This document shows positions 27,495 through 36,688 of a stretch of 64,000 bases of DNA, piece by piece. How positions within the stretch are numbered: position 1 is the first letter of the stretch; each line of letters opens with the position of its first letter. The position numbers and the translations under genes were made by a program. The stretch comes from Saccharopolyspora phatthalungensis (GTDB lineage: Bacteria; Actinomycetota; Actinomycetes; Mycobacteriales; Pseudonocardiaceae), in NCBI RefSeq assembly GCF_014203395.1, contig NZ_JACHIW010000001.1, positions 4,323,501 through 4,387,500 on the forward strand, in the 5' to 3' direction. The notes under the pieces were generated by a model. The model made no database searches and was not told the origin of the DNA. It was given only the letters and a program-made list of their open reading frames with translations.

Positions 27495-29178
27495 TCATCT
27501 TATCGTGGCTGGATGCGGGAACGACGGCGTCGGCAACCGATTGCGTATGGCGGGCCGAGTGTGGAGAAGATGCTGGGTGCGTTGCCGGTGGTGGCCGAGT
27601 TCTGCCGTCGCCTCGACCTGGCCGGGATCATCGACCGGGCCTGCCCGGTCAGGCGGGACGTGGCGATCCTGACGCACGGGCAGGTGATCGAGGCGCTGGT
27701 CGCGAACCGGTTGACGTCACCGGCACCGCTGCTGCGTGTCACGGACTGGGCGCGATCGTGGTCGGTTGAGGAAGTGCTGGGTATCGATCCCGCCGCACTC
27801 AACGACGACCGGATCGGCCGTGCTCTGGACGCGATCGCGCCGGAGTTGGATCGCATCGTCGGATCCGTTGGGGCGCAAGCGATCACCGGGTTCGGGCTCG
27901 ACGTGTCCCGATGCCATTGGGACATGACCTCGATCTCGCTGTACGGCGCTTACGAACACGCCGATCCCGGCTATGCGGCCCCACGATTCGGTCATCCCAA
28001 AGACCGGCGCCCGGACCTCAAGCAGATCCAGGCCGGGCTGGCGGTGACCGGGGATGGCGGGGTGCCGGTCTTGCACCGGTCCTACGACGGTGGCGCCGGC
28101 GAGGTGGCTCAGGTGGTGGGCGCGATGACTGCACTGAAAGACCTCGCCGGTCCGAGAGAATTCCTGCTTGTCGGCGACTCCAAGCTGGTCTCCTACGACA
28201 ACCTGCATGCCATGATCAGCGCCGGGGTGACGTTCATCGCCCCGGCGGCGAAAACTTATGTCGGCTCTGCCGAACTGGCCGCGCTCGACCCGCCGACGGC
28301 GGCCGTGGTGGACTACGTGGCCGAGCGGGACGCGAACACACCGGCCGATCAGCGGGGCACCTGGCGGGTGGTCGAGGACGCCATCACCGTGCCCGGTAAG
28401 CGGAAGAAGGACTCGGTACTGCGGCTGCGGCGGGTGTTCGTGCACTCCTCGGCCCGTGCCGGGGCCGCGGCCACCGCACGGGCCCGCAAGCTCGACCGCG
28501 CCACGGGTGACCTCGACCGGCTGATCCGCGGGCTCGGCTCCCGGCACTACCCGACCGAGCAGGCCGTGACCGACCGGATCACCGCCATCGCCCGTGACCG
28601 CCGGGTGAAGGCATACCTGCGCAGCGAGGCCGGCACCGACCCGGTCACCGGCAAACCCACCCTGACATGGTGGTTCGACAAGGACGCGCTCGATGCCGAG
28701 GCCGCCACCGACGGCTGGTACGCACTGCTGACCAACCTGCCCGCCGACGTCACCGCAGCCGAGGTCCTGATCCGCTACAAGGGCCAGGAAGTAGTGGAAC
28801 GCCGCTATTCGGCGTTCAAAGGCCCACTGGCGGTCGCACCGATGTTCCTCAAAACCAACCGGCGTATCACCGCCCTGATCACCGTGATCTGCCTGGCCCT
28901 ACTCATCTTCTGCCTCATCGAACGCGCGGTGCGAACCGCGATCGCTCCCCAGGTCAAGATGCCCGGACTCTACCCCGGTCAGCAGGCCAAGCCCACCGGC
29001 CGCCTGATCTTCCAAGCGCTGGCCGGCATGCGGCTGATTCCGGCCGGCGCCGGGCAGCCGGCGATCATCCCGCAACCCACCCCAGCCCAGGCCCGGCTCC
29101 TCGACCTACTTGCCGTCGACCCCACCCAACCACCATGATCAACCAGCCCGGCATACCCGGGCTCCTCCCACACTCACC
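27460..29178 (+). mobile_element. IS1634-type insertion sequence inside cas1
   Basis: The element is bounded by CATG on both sides (27456-27459 and 29179-29182); removing it and one CATG restores an uninterrupted Cas1 reading frame. It is 1719 bp with one transposase. The ends are only weakly inverted (left AGGATGGTTGGGG, right reverse-complement GGTGAGTGTGGGA). The intact transposase and clean duplication suggest a fairly recent insertion. Confidence 0.85.
27513..29138 (+). CDS. IS1634 family transposase
   Basis: DDE transposase of 541 residues. The N-terminus has G-P-S-V-E-K-M-L, then a long DDE domain with G-L-D-V-S-R-C-H-W-D and L-L-V-G-D-S-K-L-V-S-Y, and the C-terminal Y-K-G-Q-E-V-V-E-R-R-Y-S-A-F-K-G containing the catalytic Glu, then F-L-K-T-N-R-R-I-T-A-L-I-T-V. 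It appears full length and has no frameshift. Starts at ATG 27513 and is the only gene of the element. Confidence 0.93.
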   Translation: MRERRRRQPIAYGGPSVEKMLGALPVVAEFCRRLDLAGIIDRACPVRRDVAILTHGQVIEALVANRLTSPAPLLRVTDWARSWSVEEVLGIDPAALNDDRIGRALDAIAPELDRIVGSVGAQAITGFGLDVSRCHWDMTSISLYGAYEHADPGYAAPRFGHPKDRRPDLKQIQAGLAVTGDGGVPVLHRSYDGGAGEVAQVVGAMTALKDLAGPREFLLVGDSKLVSYDNLHAMISAGVTFIAPAAKTYVGSAELAALDPPTAAVVDYVAERDANTPADQRGTWRVVEDAITVPGKRKKDSVLRLRRVFVHSSARAGAAATARARKLDRATGDLDRLIRGLGSRHYPTEQAVTDRITAIARDRRVKAYLRSEAGTDPVTGKPTLTWWFDKDALDAEAATDGWYALLTNLPADVTAAEVLIRYKGQEVVERRYSAFKGPLAVAPMFLKTNRRITALITVICLALLIFCLIERAVRTAIAPQVKMPGLYPGQQAKPTGRLIFQALAGMRLIPAGAGQPAIIPQPTPAQARLLDLLAVDPTQPP

Positions 29179-29271
29179 CATGTGCGAAACACCCGGCTAG
29201 TGCAGGCACGACTGTTCGCGCGCTACCTGCGCGGAGATCAGCCCGCCTACGCACCGTGGGTGGCGAACTGA
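29179..29271 (+). pseudogene. Severed 3' end of cas1
   Basis: Reads H-V-R-N-T-R-L-V-Q-A-R-L-F-A-R-Y, then L-R-G-D, then A-P-W-V-A-N and stop. This is the usual Cas1 C-terminus and continues directly from His321 of the 5' part once the inserted element is removed. The stop is one base before the cas2 GTG. Confidence 0.85.
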
Positions 29272-29272
29272 C

Positions 29273-29563
29273 GTGGAAATGCTCATCACCTATGACGTCG
29301 ACACCAGCACACCAGCCGGTGCACGCAGACTCCGCAGAGTCGCCAAAGTCTGCGAAGCATACGGACTGCGCGTGCAAAAGTCCGTCTTCGAAGTCGTGTG
29401 CACCGAGGTGGACTGGCTACTCATGCAGCAACGCCTGCTCGACGTCATCGACGCCGAGCACGACAGCATCCGCGTCTACAAACTGCACCACGGCGCCCTC
29501 GCCAAAGCCGAGCATCTCGGCCACTCCCCACCAGCACCACACCACACTCCCTTGGTCTTCTAG
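29273..29563 (+). CDS. cas2: Cas2
   Basis: Ferredoxin-fold partner of Cas1 in spacer integration, 96 residues. The first strand L-I-T-Y-D-V-D-T contains the conserved Asp. R-V-A-K-V-C-E-A-Y-G-L-R-V-Q-K-S-V-F-E and R-V-Y-K-L are typical Cas2 segments. GTG at 29273 follows the cas1 stop by one base, showing that cas1-cas2 were coupled before the IS insertion; ATG 29279 is an alternative. Its transcription now depends on reading through the element or a promoter within it. Confidence 0.93.
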   Translation: MEMLITYDVDTSTPAGARRLRRVAKVCEAYGLRVQKSVFEVVCTEVDWLLMQQRLLDVIDAEHDSIRVYKLHHGALAKAEHLGHSPPAPHHTPLVF

Positions 29564-29799
29564 CCACCGGGTCGCTTCGGAAAATCGAAACGTCCTACCG
29601 AACCGCGATCCCCGAGCGCGTCAGGCACAGAAACGGCGAGGTCCGGCGTAGCCGACCACGGCACCACACGTGAACATCAACCGACGACAGCGGCGAGGAA
29701 CGCCATGATTGACGGCTGGGACCACATCCGGCACGAAGACAAGAAACGGGAAGCCGGGCTTCAATCGGGCAGTCAGCCGCTGCTGCTGGCGGCGCTACG
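29564..29799. other. Gap between cas2 and array 2 (trailer side)
   Basis: 236 bp with no supported gene. It has no resemblance to the two leaders, which agrees with this being the trailer end of array 2. Leftward array transcripts would run through it into the antisense strand of cas2. Confidence 0.5.
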
Positions 29800-32716
29800 G
29801 TTGCGATCCTCATCGGCCCCGGAGGGCCGATGCCACGCGAGCAGGAACACGCTCAGGCGCAAGCATTCCGGCAGGTTGCGATCCTCACCGGCCCCGGAGG
29901 GCCGATGCCACGCGAGCAGGAACACGCTCAGGCGCAAGCATTCCGGCAGGTTGCGATCCTCACCGGCCCCGGAGGGCCGATGCCACGCCTGCTCAACGAT
30001 CCGATGTACATGGCCTTCTACCCGGTTGCGATCCTCATCGGCCCCGGAGGGCCGATGCCACCTCTCGGGACACACTGGTCCCGTAGTCGGAATTCGGTTG
30101 CGATCCTCATCGGCCCCGGAGGGCCGATGCCACTTGCAGGTCTTGCCCTCGTACCCGGCTCCGTCGGAACAGTTGCGATCCTCATCGGCCCCGGAGGGCC
30201 GATGCCACAACGCGGGCGAGGTACTCGTCCGGGACGTCGGGGTGGTTGCGCTCCTCATCGGCCCCGGAGGGCCGATGCCACAGATCGCCAGCACGACGAT
30301 CACGACGGCGATGGCAAGGTTGCGCTCCTCATCGGCCCCGGAGGGCCGATGCCACTTTGCGGCGTCCTGGACGCTGTAGAAGCGGTGCACGTTGTTGCGA
30401 TCCTCATCGGCCCCGGAGGGCCGATGCCACATCGACGTCCAGGTTGACGCCGACATAGCCCGCGCTGTTGCGATCCTCATCGGCCCCGGAGGGCCGATGC
30501 CACCAGTAGGCAGACAGGGGAGGTGATGTCACGATGGTTGGGTTGCGATCCTCATCGGCCCCGGAGGGCCGATGCCACCAAACAGATTGACGAGCTGCAC
30601 CTAGCGCTTGATGTCGTTGCGATCCTCATCGGCCCCGGAGGGCCGATGCCACGCCAGATGACCCGGAGTGGGTGTACGTCTCGTGGCAGCTGTTGCGATC
30701 CTCATCGGCCCCGGAGGGCCGATGCCACCTGGTGATCCAGTGGTGGGTTTCGTTCAACAGCGTGTTGCGATCCTCATCGGCCCCGGAGGGCCGATGCCAC
30801 TTCCAGTCGATCCACTGGGCGTCCTCGGTCAGCATCATCCGGTTGCGATCCTCATCGGCCCCGGAGGGCCGATGCCACCACTCCGCATACCGCGGGTGCC
30901 CTTCCCCTTTGTGTCCGTTGCGATCCTCATCGGCCCCGGAGGGCCGATGCCACTCCCGCGCTGGTGCGCCTGACCAGGTAGCCAGGAGTTGCGATCCTCA
31001 TCGGGCCCCGGAGGGCCGATGCCACATTGGTTCGCCAGCGGACCGTACAAGGCCGGGGAGTGGTTGCGATCCTCATCGGCCCCGGAGGGCCGATGCCACC
31101 TCCGACCGAACCCTCACCGCGGCACTCTACGACCTGGTTGCGATCCTCATCGGCCCCGGAGGGCCGATGCCACGCCGCGTCCAGTGCTGTGGCGGAGTCC
31201 CCCAGCTTGTTGCGATCCTCATCGGCCCCGGAGGGCCGATGCCACCCCAGTGCGGCCAGCATTCCTTCCGCGTCCAGTGCAGTTGCGATCCTCATCGGCC
31301 CCGGAGGGCCGATGCCACCAGGCGCGTACAGGTCGTAGCTGCGGCCCTTCTTGTGGTTGCGATCCTCATCGGCCCCGGAGGGCCGATGCCACCAGCAGGT
31401 CGTCGACAGCACCCGTCGCCTGAGGTGTTGCGATCCTCATCGGCCCCGGAGGGCCGATGCCACCATGCGGCACCTCGGTCCGCGTCTCCCAGTACGAGGG
31501 TTGCGATCCTCATCGGCCCCGGAGGGCCGATGCCACAACTGCGCGCGTCGGACTTCGCTCGGCTTCCCGTCCCGGTTGCGATCCTCATCGGCCCCGGAGG
31601 GCCGATGCCACCTAACCATTCCGCTGACCTCAACCCGCCAATCAAGAGAGGTTGCGATCCTCATCGGCCCCGGAGGGCCGATGCCACTCGACACATCCCC
31701 GGAGGACGCGGCGGTCGCGCTGGAGTTGCGATCCTCATCGGCCCCGGAGGGCCGATGCCACCACTGATGTCGACACCACGGCGGTGGGCGGCGTGCCAGT
31801 TGCGATCCTCATCGGCCCCGGAGGGCCGATGCCACTCACGGGGGCCGGTCCCCGTGGACTTCTCGATCAGGTTGCGATCCTCATCGGCCCCGGAGGGCCG
31901 ATGCCACCATGCGGCACCTCGGTCCGCGTCTCCCAGTACGAGGGTTGCGATCCTCATCGGCCCCGGAGGGCCGATGCCACAACTGCGCGCGTCGGACTTC
32001 GCTCGGCTTCCCGTCCCGGTTGCGATCCTCATCGGCCCCGGAGGGCCGATGCCACCTAACCATTCCGCTGACCTCAACCCGCCAATCAAGAGAGGTTGCG
32101 ATCCTCATCGGCCCCGGAGGGCCGATGCCACTCGACACATCCCCGGAGGACGCGGCGGTCGCGCTGGAGTTGCGATCCTCATCGGCCCCGGAGGGCCGAT
32201 GCCACCACTGATGTCGACACCACGGCGGTGGGCGGCGTGCCAGTTGCGATCCTCATCGGCCCCGGAGGGCCGATGCCACTCACGGGGGCCGGTCCCCGTG
32301 GACTTCTCGATCAGGTTGCGATCCTCATCGGCCCCGGAGGGCCGATGCCACCACTCAGGACGAACACCGAGGAGATCCCCATGATCCGGTTGCGATCCTC
32401 ATCGGCCCCGGAGGGCCGATGCCACACACCGTCGCGACCTTGAGTCGGTCGTCCCAATCCAGTTGCGATCCTCATCGGCCCCGGAGGGCCGATGCCACGG
32501 TCCGCACGCCGCGCCAGTCGCACTTAACACAGCGTTGCGATCCTCATCGGCCCCGGAGGGCCGATGCCACCCGGCGGAGCGCCGCGCTCGCCCCGCGGCC
32601 CCTGGGGTTGCGATCCTCATCGGCCCCGGAGGGCCGATGCCACCTCACGGGTCAGGCCCATCTGAACCGCCTGGTCCATGTTGCGATCCTCATCGGCCCC
32701 GGAGGGCCGATGCCAC
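29800..32716 (-). CRISPR. CRISPR array 2, type I-C associated: 40 repeats, 39 spacers
   Basis: Forty 37-nt repeats from 29800 to 32716 with mostly 34-39 nt spacers (one of 41, before 30842). The repeat differs from array 1 at one loop base (CGGA instead of CGTA). Variants cluster at the left: CTCACCGG at 29875 and 29950, GCGCTCCTC at 30245 and 30319; the repeat at 30988 has an extra G. The first two spacers are identical. Six spacers in 31464-31907 are repeated in the same order in 31908-32351, so about 32 spacers are unique. The homologous leader is on the right, so transcription and growth proceed from there. Confidence 0.98.
31464..32351. repeat. Tandem 444-bp duplication of six CRISPR units
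   Basis: 31464-31907 and 31908-32351 each contain the same six spacer-repeat units in the same order, starting with the spacer CATGCGGCACCTCGGTCCGC. The shift between copies is exactly 444 bp at every unit I compared. Explained by unequal recombination between repeats. Confidence 0.95.
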
Positions 32717-32860
32717 CCTGCACGAACAGGGAGAACTGTATCTCGGTACTTATCATGTGACCGTACCGAGACCGACACGCCCGGGGATCACTTCGGTGAG
32801 TGTAGGCGTGTCGCACGACGCTTGGTCATCCTAAGCGGGCTGCGTACCCCGGCGCAGGGA
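32717..32860 (-). promoter_or_regulatory. Leader of CRISPR array 2
   Basis: Homologous to 19149-19300 beside array 1, with a few substitutions. CGACACGCC (32773-32781) and GGCGTGTCG (32805-32813) repeat the same inverted pair with one extra base between. The conserved position beside both arrays marks it as the leader carrying the array promoter and integration signals. Confidence 0.8.
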
Positions 32861-33645
32861 TTGGTTCGGCCTCACGAGCTCCCGGGTCCATCTAGTCGTA
32901 TTCAGCCGTGAGCTTGCGGCTCGCTCGATGCGCACCGTAACCGTAAATGCTAGGGGATGCTGCTGTATCCGCGTGCTGCCTTTGGGCGCGTGGGGCATTG
33001 TTGGGGGGCGAACCGACTGAGGCGCCGGCACGGGAGGCGGGTGGGTCTAACTTGGGTCGGGGAGTCCAGCGCGGGCTGGCACAACCATCGTTTATCCATG
33101 CTTTATGGTCCGTTGCGGGGTACTGTGAACCGCCATGGACCACATGCCGCGCCTGATGTCGCTGCAGCTCAGCGCGATCAACTACACTCAGGCACGGCAC
33201 AGTCCGGAAACGTCCAAATTCAGGTTCAGTTACAAACGTCGGTGGTTTCGACGCCAGAGTGTGGTTTGCTGACCGAGCCGCTGGCGTTGATGCAGGTGCT
33301 GCACGAAAATCGTCGAACGGACGGACCCTCTCTGACCGCTCCGCTGCTGGTATCCCTGGCGAACGTGTCTTGGACCTGTGCACGGCCATCCGCACATACC
33401 GCCCTGCGGCAACGACGACTGACCAAGCCCCCAGAAAGGGGGCGCGGCCGGGCATAACCACTGATCGGGGCATCTGCTTGCAGGGCGTCAGTGCCGCGTG
33501 TCGAGGCGTCGGCGGGCTGCACGGGTGCAGAGGAGCTCTACACTCGCGGCCGAAGGACGTCTTGGCCGCCCACCGACGTGCTTGGGGAGCCGGGGCACCA
33601 GCCTGCTACTTTCCGGCGACGGGGTTGTTACCCCTTGACGGTGTG
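32861..33645. other. 785-bp region without a supported gene
   Basis: Several frames are open but none has family resemblance or a good start (for example the short frame from the ATG at 33135). A GCCCCC-AGAA-GGGGGC hairpin near 33430 could be a terminator. It probably represents decayed mobile DNA between the array leader and the integrase. Confidence 0.4.
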
Positions 33646-34869
33646 CTACTCCTTGGCGCTGTATGCCGCGTGGAGTGCGGCGGCAGCAGCCGGATTCCGC
33701 ACCCCGCGTCCCATGTACACGTTCTGGGTCATCGCTGGGTTGGCGTGCCCAAGCTGGTCGGCGATCTCTCGGGCGGTCTGCCCGGACATGTCCAGGATGG
33801 TGGCCACCATCTTGCGGCCGACGTGAGTGGTGAAGTCGGGGTACTTGATGCGTTCCCGCATCCGTCGCACTGAGCGCTGCATGTTACTGGGGTGGCGCCA
33901 ACCCAGTGTGCCGGACGGGAATACGGGCTCGTTTTCGTGGGCGTCGAGCGGTTTGCGCACTAACAGCAGTGTGTACAGGTAGTCGGGGAGTCCGATGACG
34001 CGGTTGGCTTTGAATGTCTTGCCATCGTGGCGGACCAATCCCTTTCCGGACACGGCGACGATGTTGCCGTTAATCCATAACGATCGGGGCGGGACCTGCT
34101 CGCCATCGACGGTGATGGGCTGGTCGGTCAGGTTGAGGTCGCGCCATCGGACAGCCAGCGCCTCGCCGAACCTAACGCCCGTGCCGAACAAGAACCGGAT
34201 GTAATCAGGAAGGTCAGCGCTTACGGCGACCTTGTCGGCATCGAGCTTGGCCAGGAAATCCGACAATTGCTCGGCCGTCATCGCAACAGGCTTCTTTGCT
34301 GTGCCTTCGATGTCGGAGAGATCGCGGACCGGATTGTGGTCGACGATCTCGTGGCGGACCGCGTACTGCATCACGCCGGACAGCACGGTGCGGATGCCCC
34401 GGCGGGTGTTGGCGGCAACATTCTTGCGCTCCAGGTCCAGCATGAAATTCTCGAGTTTGCTCACGGTGCACTCTCGAAGGAGAAGCTGCCCGATCGACGG
34501 CAGGACGTGCTTGTCCAAGCGCCCTTTGTATCGGTCGTAGGTGGTGCCGCAGCGTCGGATCTGAATTTGCTCAAGGTAGAGCGCTGCGGCGTCCTTGAAG
34601 CGCGACCCCGCGCCGAGGGCGGTCTGCTGGCCGGCCTGCTTGACGAGTGCTCCGCGGAGGCTGCGCCGTGCCTTCGTCTCGTTGTTGCCGACGCGCTCCA
34701 CCTGTCGGGTGTGGCCGTCGTGTCCGCGGTACTTGGTCATGGCGCGCCAGCTGTCGATCTTCGCGCCGGTGGGGATCGATGCCTTGGGAACCCACTTGCC
34801 GTCGACGCGGCCGTAGGTGCGGATCGTGCTCCAGGTGCCGAGGGGCAGTGGAGGGCGAACCGTGATCAT
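33646..34869 (-). CDS. Tyrosine recombinase / site-specific integrase
   Basis: Phage-type integrase of 407 residues with an N-terminal arm-type region, a core-binding domain (about residues 90-185) and a catalytic domain. Catalytic residues: Arg233 (G-V-R-F-G-E-A-L), His349-x-x-Arg352, His375 (L-G-H-A-N) and nucleophile Tyr385. No frameshift is seen, so it should be active. Its start is about 85 bp from a tRNA 3' end, the usual place for a tRNA-integrating element, and the gene points away from the tRNA. It is a relative of relic A at 4675. I could not find the second copy of the tRNA 3' end within the window. Confidence 0.92.
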   Translation of the reverse strand: MITVRPPLPLGTWSTIRTYGRVDGKWVPKASIPTGAKIDSWRAMTKYRGHDGHTRQVERVGNNETKARRSLRGALVKQAGQQTALGAGSRFKDAAALYLEQIQIRRCGTTYDRYKGRLDKHVLPSIGQLLLRECTVSKLENFMLDLERKNVAANTRRGIRTVLSGVMQYAVRHEIVDHNPVRDLSDIEGTAKKPVAMTAEQLSDFLAKLDADKVAVSADLPDYIRFLFGTGVRFGEALAVRWRDLNLTDQPITVDGEQVPPRSLWINGNIVAVSGKGLVRHDGKTFKANRVIGLPDYLYTLLLVRKPLDAHENEPVFPSGTLGWRHPSNMQRSVRRMRERIKYPDFTTHVGRKMVATILDMSGQTAREIADQLGHANPAMTQNVYMGRGVRNPAAAAALHAAYSAKE

Positions 34870-34915
34870 CTCCCAAAAGCATGGGTTTTGTATGGATGAT
34901 CTATGGTAACAACTA

Positions 34916-34945
34916 GCAGGTCAGGCTCTATGTGCGCTGACCTGC
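34916..34945. repeat. 9-bp inverted repeat between integrase and tRNA
   Basis: GCAGGTCAG (34916-34924) and CTGACCTGC (34937-34945) are perfect inverted copies with a 12-nt gap, directly after the tRNA 3' end. It may be the tRNA terminator or an integrase binding site. Confidence 0.5.
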
Positions 34946-34951
34946 ATCTAT

Positions 34952-35028
34952 TGGTGCCCCCGGTGCGACTCGAACGCACACTGGACGGATTTTGAGTCCG
35001 CTGCCTCTGCCGATTGGGCTACGGGGGC
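34952..35028 (-). tRNA. tRNA-Leu (anticodon CAA), CCA encoded
   Basis: The minus strand folds as a tRNA: acceptor GCCCCCG/CGGGGGC, three-base D stem, anticodon arm GCGGA-CTCAAAA-TCCGT with anticodon CAA, T arm GTGCG-TTCGAGT-CGCAC, discriminator A and encoded CCA. The variable region is only about five bases, which is unusual since leucine tRNAs normally carry a long variable arm. It is the likely attachment site for the neighbouring integrase. Confidence 0.9.
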
Positions 35029-35180
35029 TTGCTGGGTCAGCATACTCGATCGATGATCAACCGTTCCCCAGGGGTCTTCGGTGCCTCGGGGGCTTGGTTC
35101 GGGGCCTTGGTGGGCGTGATCATCGCGAGTTAGGTTCGCAGTCTCAACTCAGCGTGTCCGGTCGAACACGGGGGTCGGTG

Positions 35181-36572
35181 ATGGTCGATGACGCCAGGGT
35201 CGAGTCCGCGGCGGAGGACGCCGACAGAGTTGGGTTACGCCGGAGCCTGAAGAACCGGCACCTGCAGATGATCGCGCTTGGCGGCATCATCGGCGCCAGC
35301 CTGTTCATCGGTAGCGGGGCCGTGATCGCCACCGTCGGTCCGGCCGCCGTGCTGTCTTACGCCCTCGGCGGGTTGATCGTGGTGCTCGTGATGCGGATGC
35401 TCGGTGAGATGGCGACCGCGGCCCCCGCGCTCGGGTCGTTCATGGAGTACGCGCGGACCTCGTTGGGCGATTGGGCCGGGTTCACCATCGGCTGGCTGTA
35501 TTGGTACTACTGGGTCGGCGTGGTCGCCTTCGAGGCCGTGGCCGGCGCTGGGTTGCTGAATCCCTTGGTGGCGGTCGTGCCGCAGTGGCTCATCTCGCTG
35601 GTGTTGATGTTGCTGCTCACCGCCACGAACCTGGTTTCGGTGCGGTCGTTCGGCGAGACCGAGTTCTGGTTGGCCTCCATCAAGGTCATCACCATCGTGA
35701 TCTTCCTGGTGTGCGGAACCGTTTTCGTGCTCGGGCTCTGGCCCGGTGCCGAGGTCTCCGTCGGGAACATTGCGCTTGACGGGTTCATCCCGAAGGGCGG
35801 CTTCGCCGTGCTGCATGGCGTCGTCATTGTGGTCTTCTCTTACTTCGGCACCGAAATCGTCACCATTGTGTCGGCCGAGTCGAACGAGCCGGAGAAGTCG
35901 GTGGCCAAGGCGACCAGGGCCGTGGTGTGGCGGGTGCTGCTGTTCTACGTCGGTTCGGTGACCCTGCTGGTCATGATCACGCCGTGGCGGGAGATCCCCA
36001 CCGGCGGCAGCCCCTACGCCGCGGCCTTCACGCGGTTCGGATTGCCCGCCGCGGAGGTCATGGTGAACGTGGTCGTCTTCACCGCCGTGATCTCGGTGCT
36101 CAACTCCGGGCTCTACACCTCTTCCCGGATGCTTTTCGCCTTGCAGCGGCGGGGTTTCGCGCCGGGCTGGGTCCGCGACATCAACCGTCGCAGAGTGCCG
36201 TGGAAGGCGATCTTGCTGTCCACCCTGGTCGGTTACGCCGCCGTTGCCGCGAGTTACGTCTCGCCGGACACGATCTTCTACTTCGTCATCAACTCCGCCG
36301 GGGCCGTCGCGCTGTTCATCTACGGGATGATCGCGGTCTCCCAGCTGCGGATGCGTCGCCGGCTGGAACGGGAGATGCCTGAGCGGCTGAAGTTGCGGAT
36401 GTGGTTCTTCCCCTATTTGACGTGGGCCACGCTGATCGTGATCGCCGCCGTCGTGGTCACGATGGGCGCCATCGAGGAGGCCCGTTCGCAGCTCACGCTG
36501 AGTTTGGTCAGCTTCGCCGGGATTGTGCTGAGCTACCTGCTGTTCGTGCGGCGGCGGGTGGCGAAGGCTTGA
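35181..36572 (+). CDS. Amino-acid permease (APC / AAT family)
   Basis: Twelve-helix amino-acid:proton symporter of 463 residues. The N-terminal L-K-N-R-H-L-Q-M-I-A-L-G-G-I-I-G segment is the signature of GABA/AAT-type permeases, and G-T-E-I-V-T-I-V-S-A-E-S-N-E-P lies in the conserved loop after helix 6. A GTG at 35178 directly before the ATG at 35181 is an alternative start. The substrate may be an aromatic or branched amino acid, GABA or proline; not decidable here. A single gene between the tRNA and pdtaR. Confidence 0.9.
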   Translation: MVDDARVESAAEDADRVGLRRSLKNRHLQMIALGGIIGASLFIGSGAVIATVGPAAVLSYALGGLIVVLVMRMLGEMATAAPALGSFMEYARTSLGDWAGFTIGWLYWYYWVGVVAFEAVAGAGLLNPLVAVVPQWLISLVLMLLLTATNLVSVRSFGETEFWLASIKVITIVIFLVCGTVFVLGLWPGAEVSVGNIALDGFIPKGGFAVLHGVVIVVFSYFGTEIVTIVSAESNEPEKSVAKATRAVVWRVLLFYVGSVTLLVMITPWREIPTGGSPYAAAFTRFGLPAAEVMVNVVVFTAVISVLNSGLYTSSRMLFALQRRGFAPGWVRDINRRRVPWKAILLSTLVGYAAVAASYVSPDTIFYFVINSAGAVALFIYGMIAVSQLRMRRRLEREMPERLKLRMWFFPYLTWATLIVIAAVVVTMGAIEEARSQLTLSLVSFAGIVLSYLLFVRRRVAKA

Positions 36573-36688
36573 TCAACGCGATGTCGCAATGGTCACGTCG
36601 CGTGTTTACCTCGGCGTGAAGTCATAGCCGGTAAGCTGCGGTTTCCGATGCAAACCGCATCGGCGGACCCGAGTTTTGGAGGACCCCG

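Noticed and set aside
30672..32384. 570-residue open frame across CRISPR array 2 (and similar frames on both strands across arrays 1 and 2)
   Set aside because: The translation is just the 37-nt repeat read in rotating frames (repeating L-R-S-S-S-A-P-E-G-R-C-H and similar units). It is an array, not a protein.
18445..32716. Type I-E or I-G assignment of the CRISPR system, or a missing cas6
   Set aside because: Gene order cas3-cas5-cas8-cas7-cas4-cas1-cas2, Csd1/Csd2-type proteins and an 11-nt handle fit type I-C, where Cas5 replaces Cas6.
33259..33873. 204-codon frame between array 2 and the integrase
   Set aside because: No family resemblance; its second half is the antisense of the integrase 3' end.
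34952..35028. Search for a second copy of the tRNA 3' end (attL/attR) near 4.7 kb or 18.1 kb
   Set aside because: I found no copy of the T-arm/acceptor end by eye, so I do not claim the boundaries of an integrated element.
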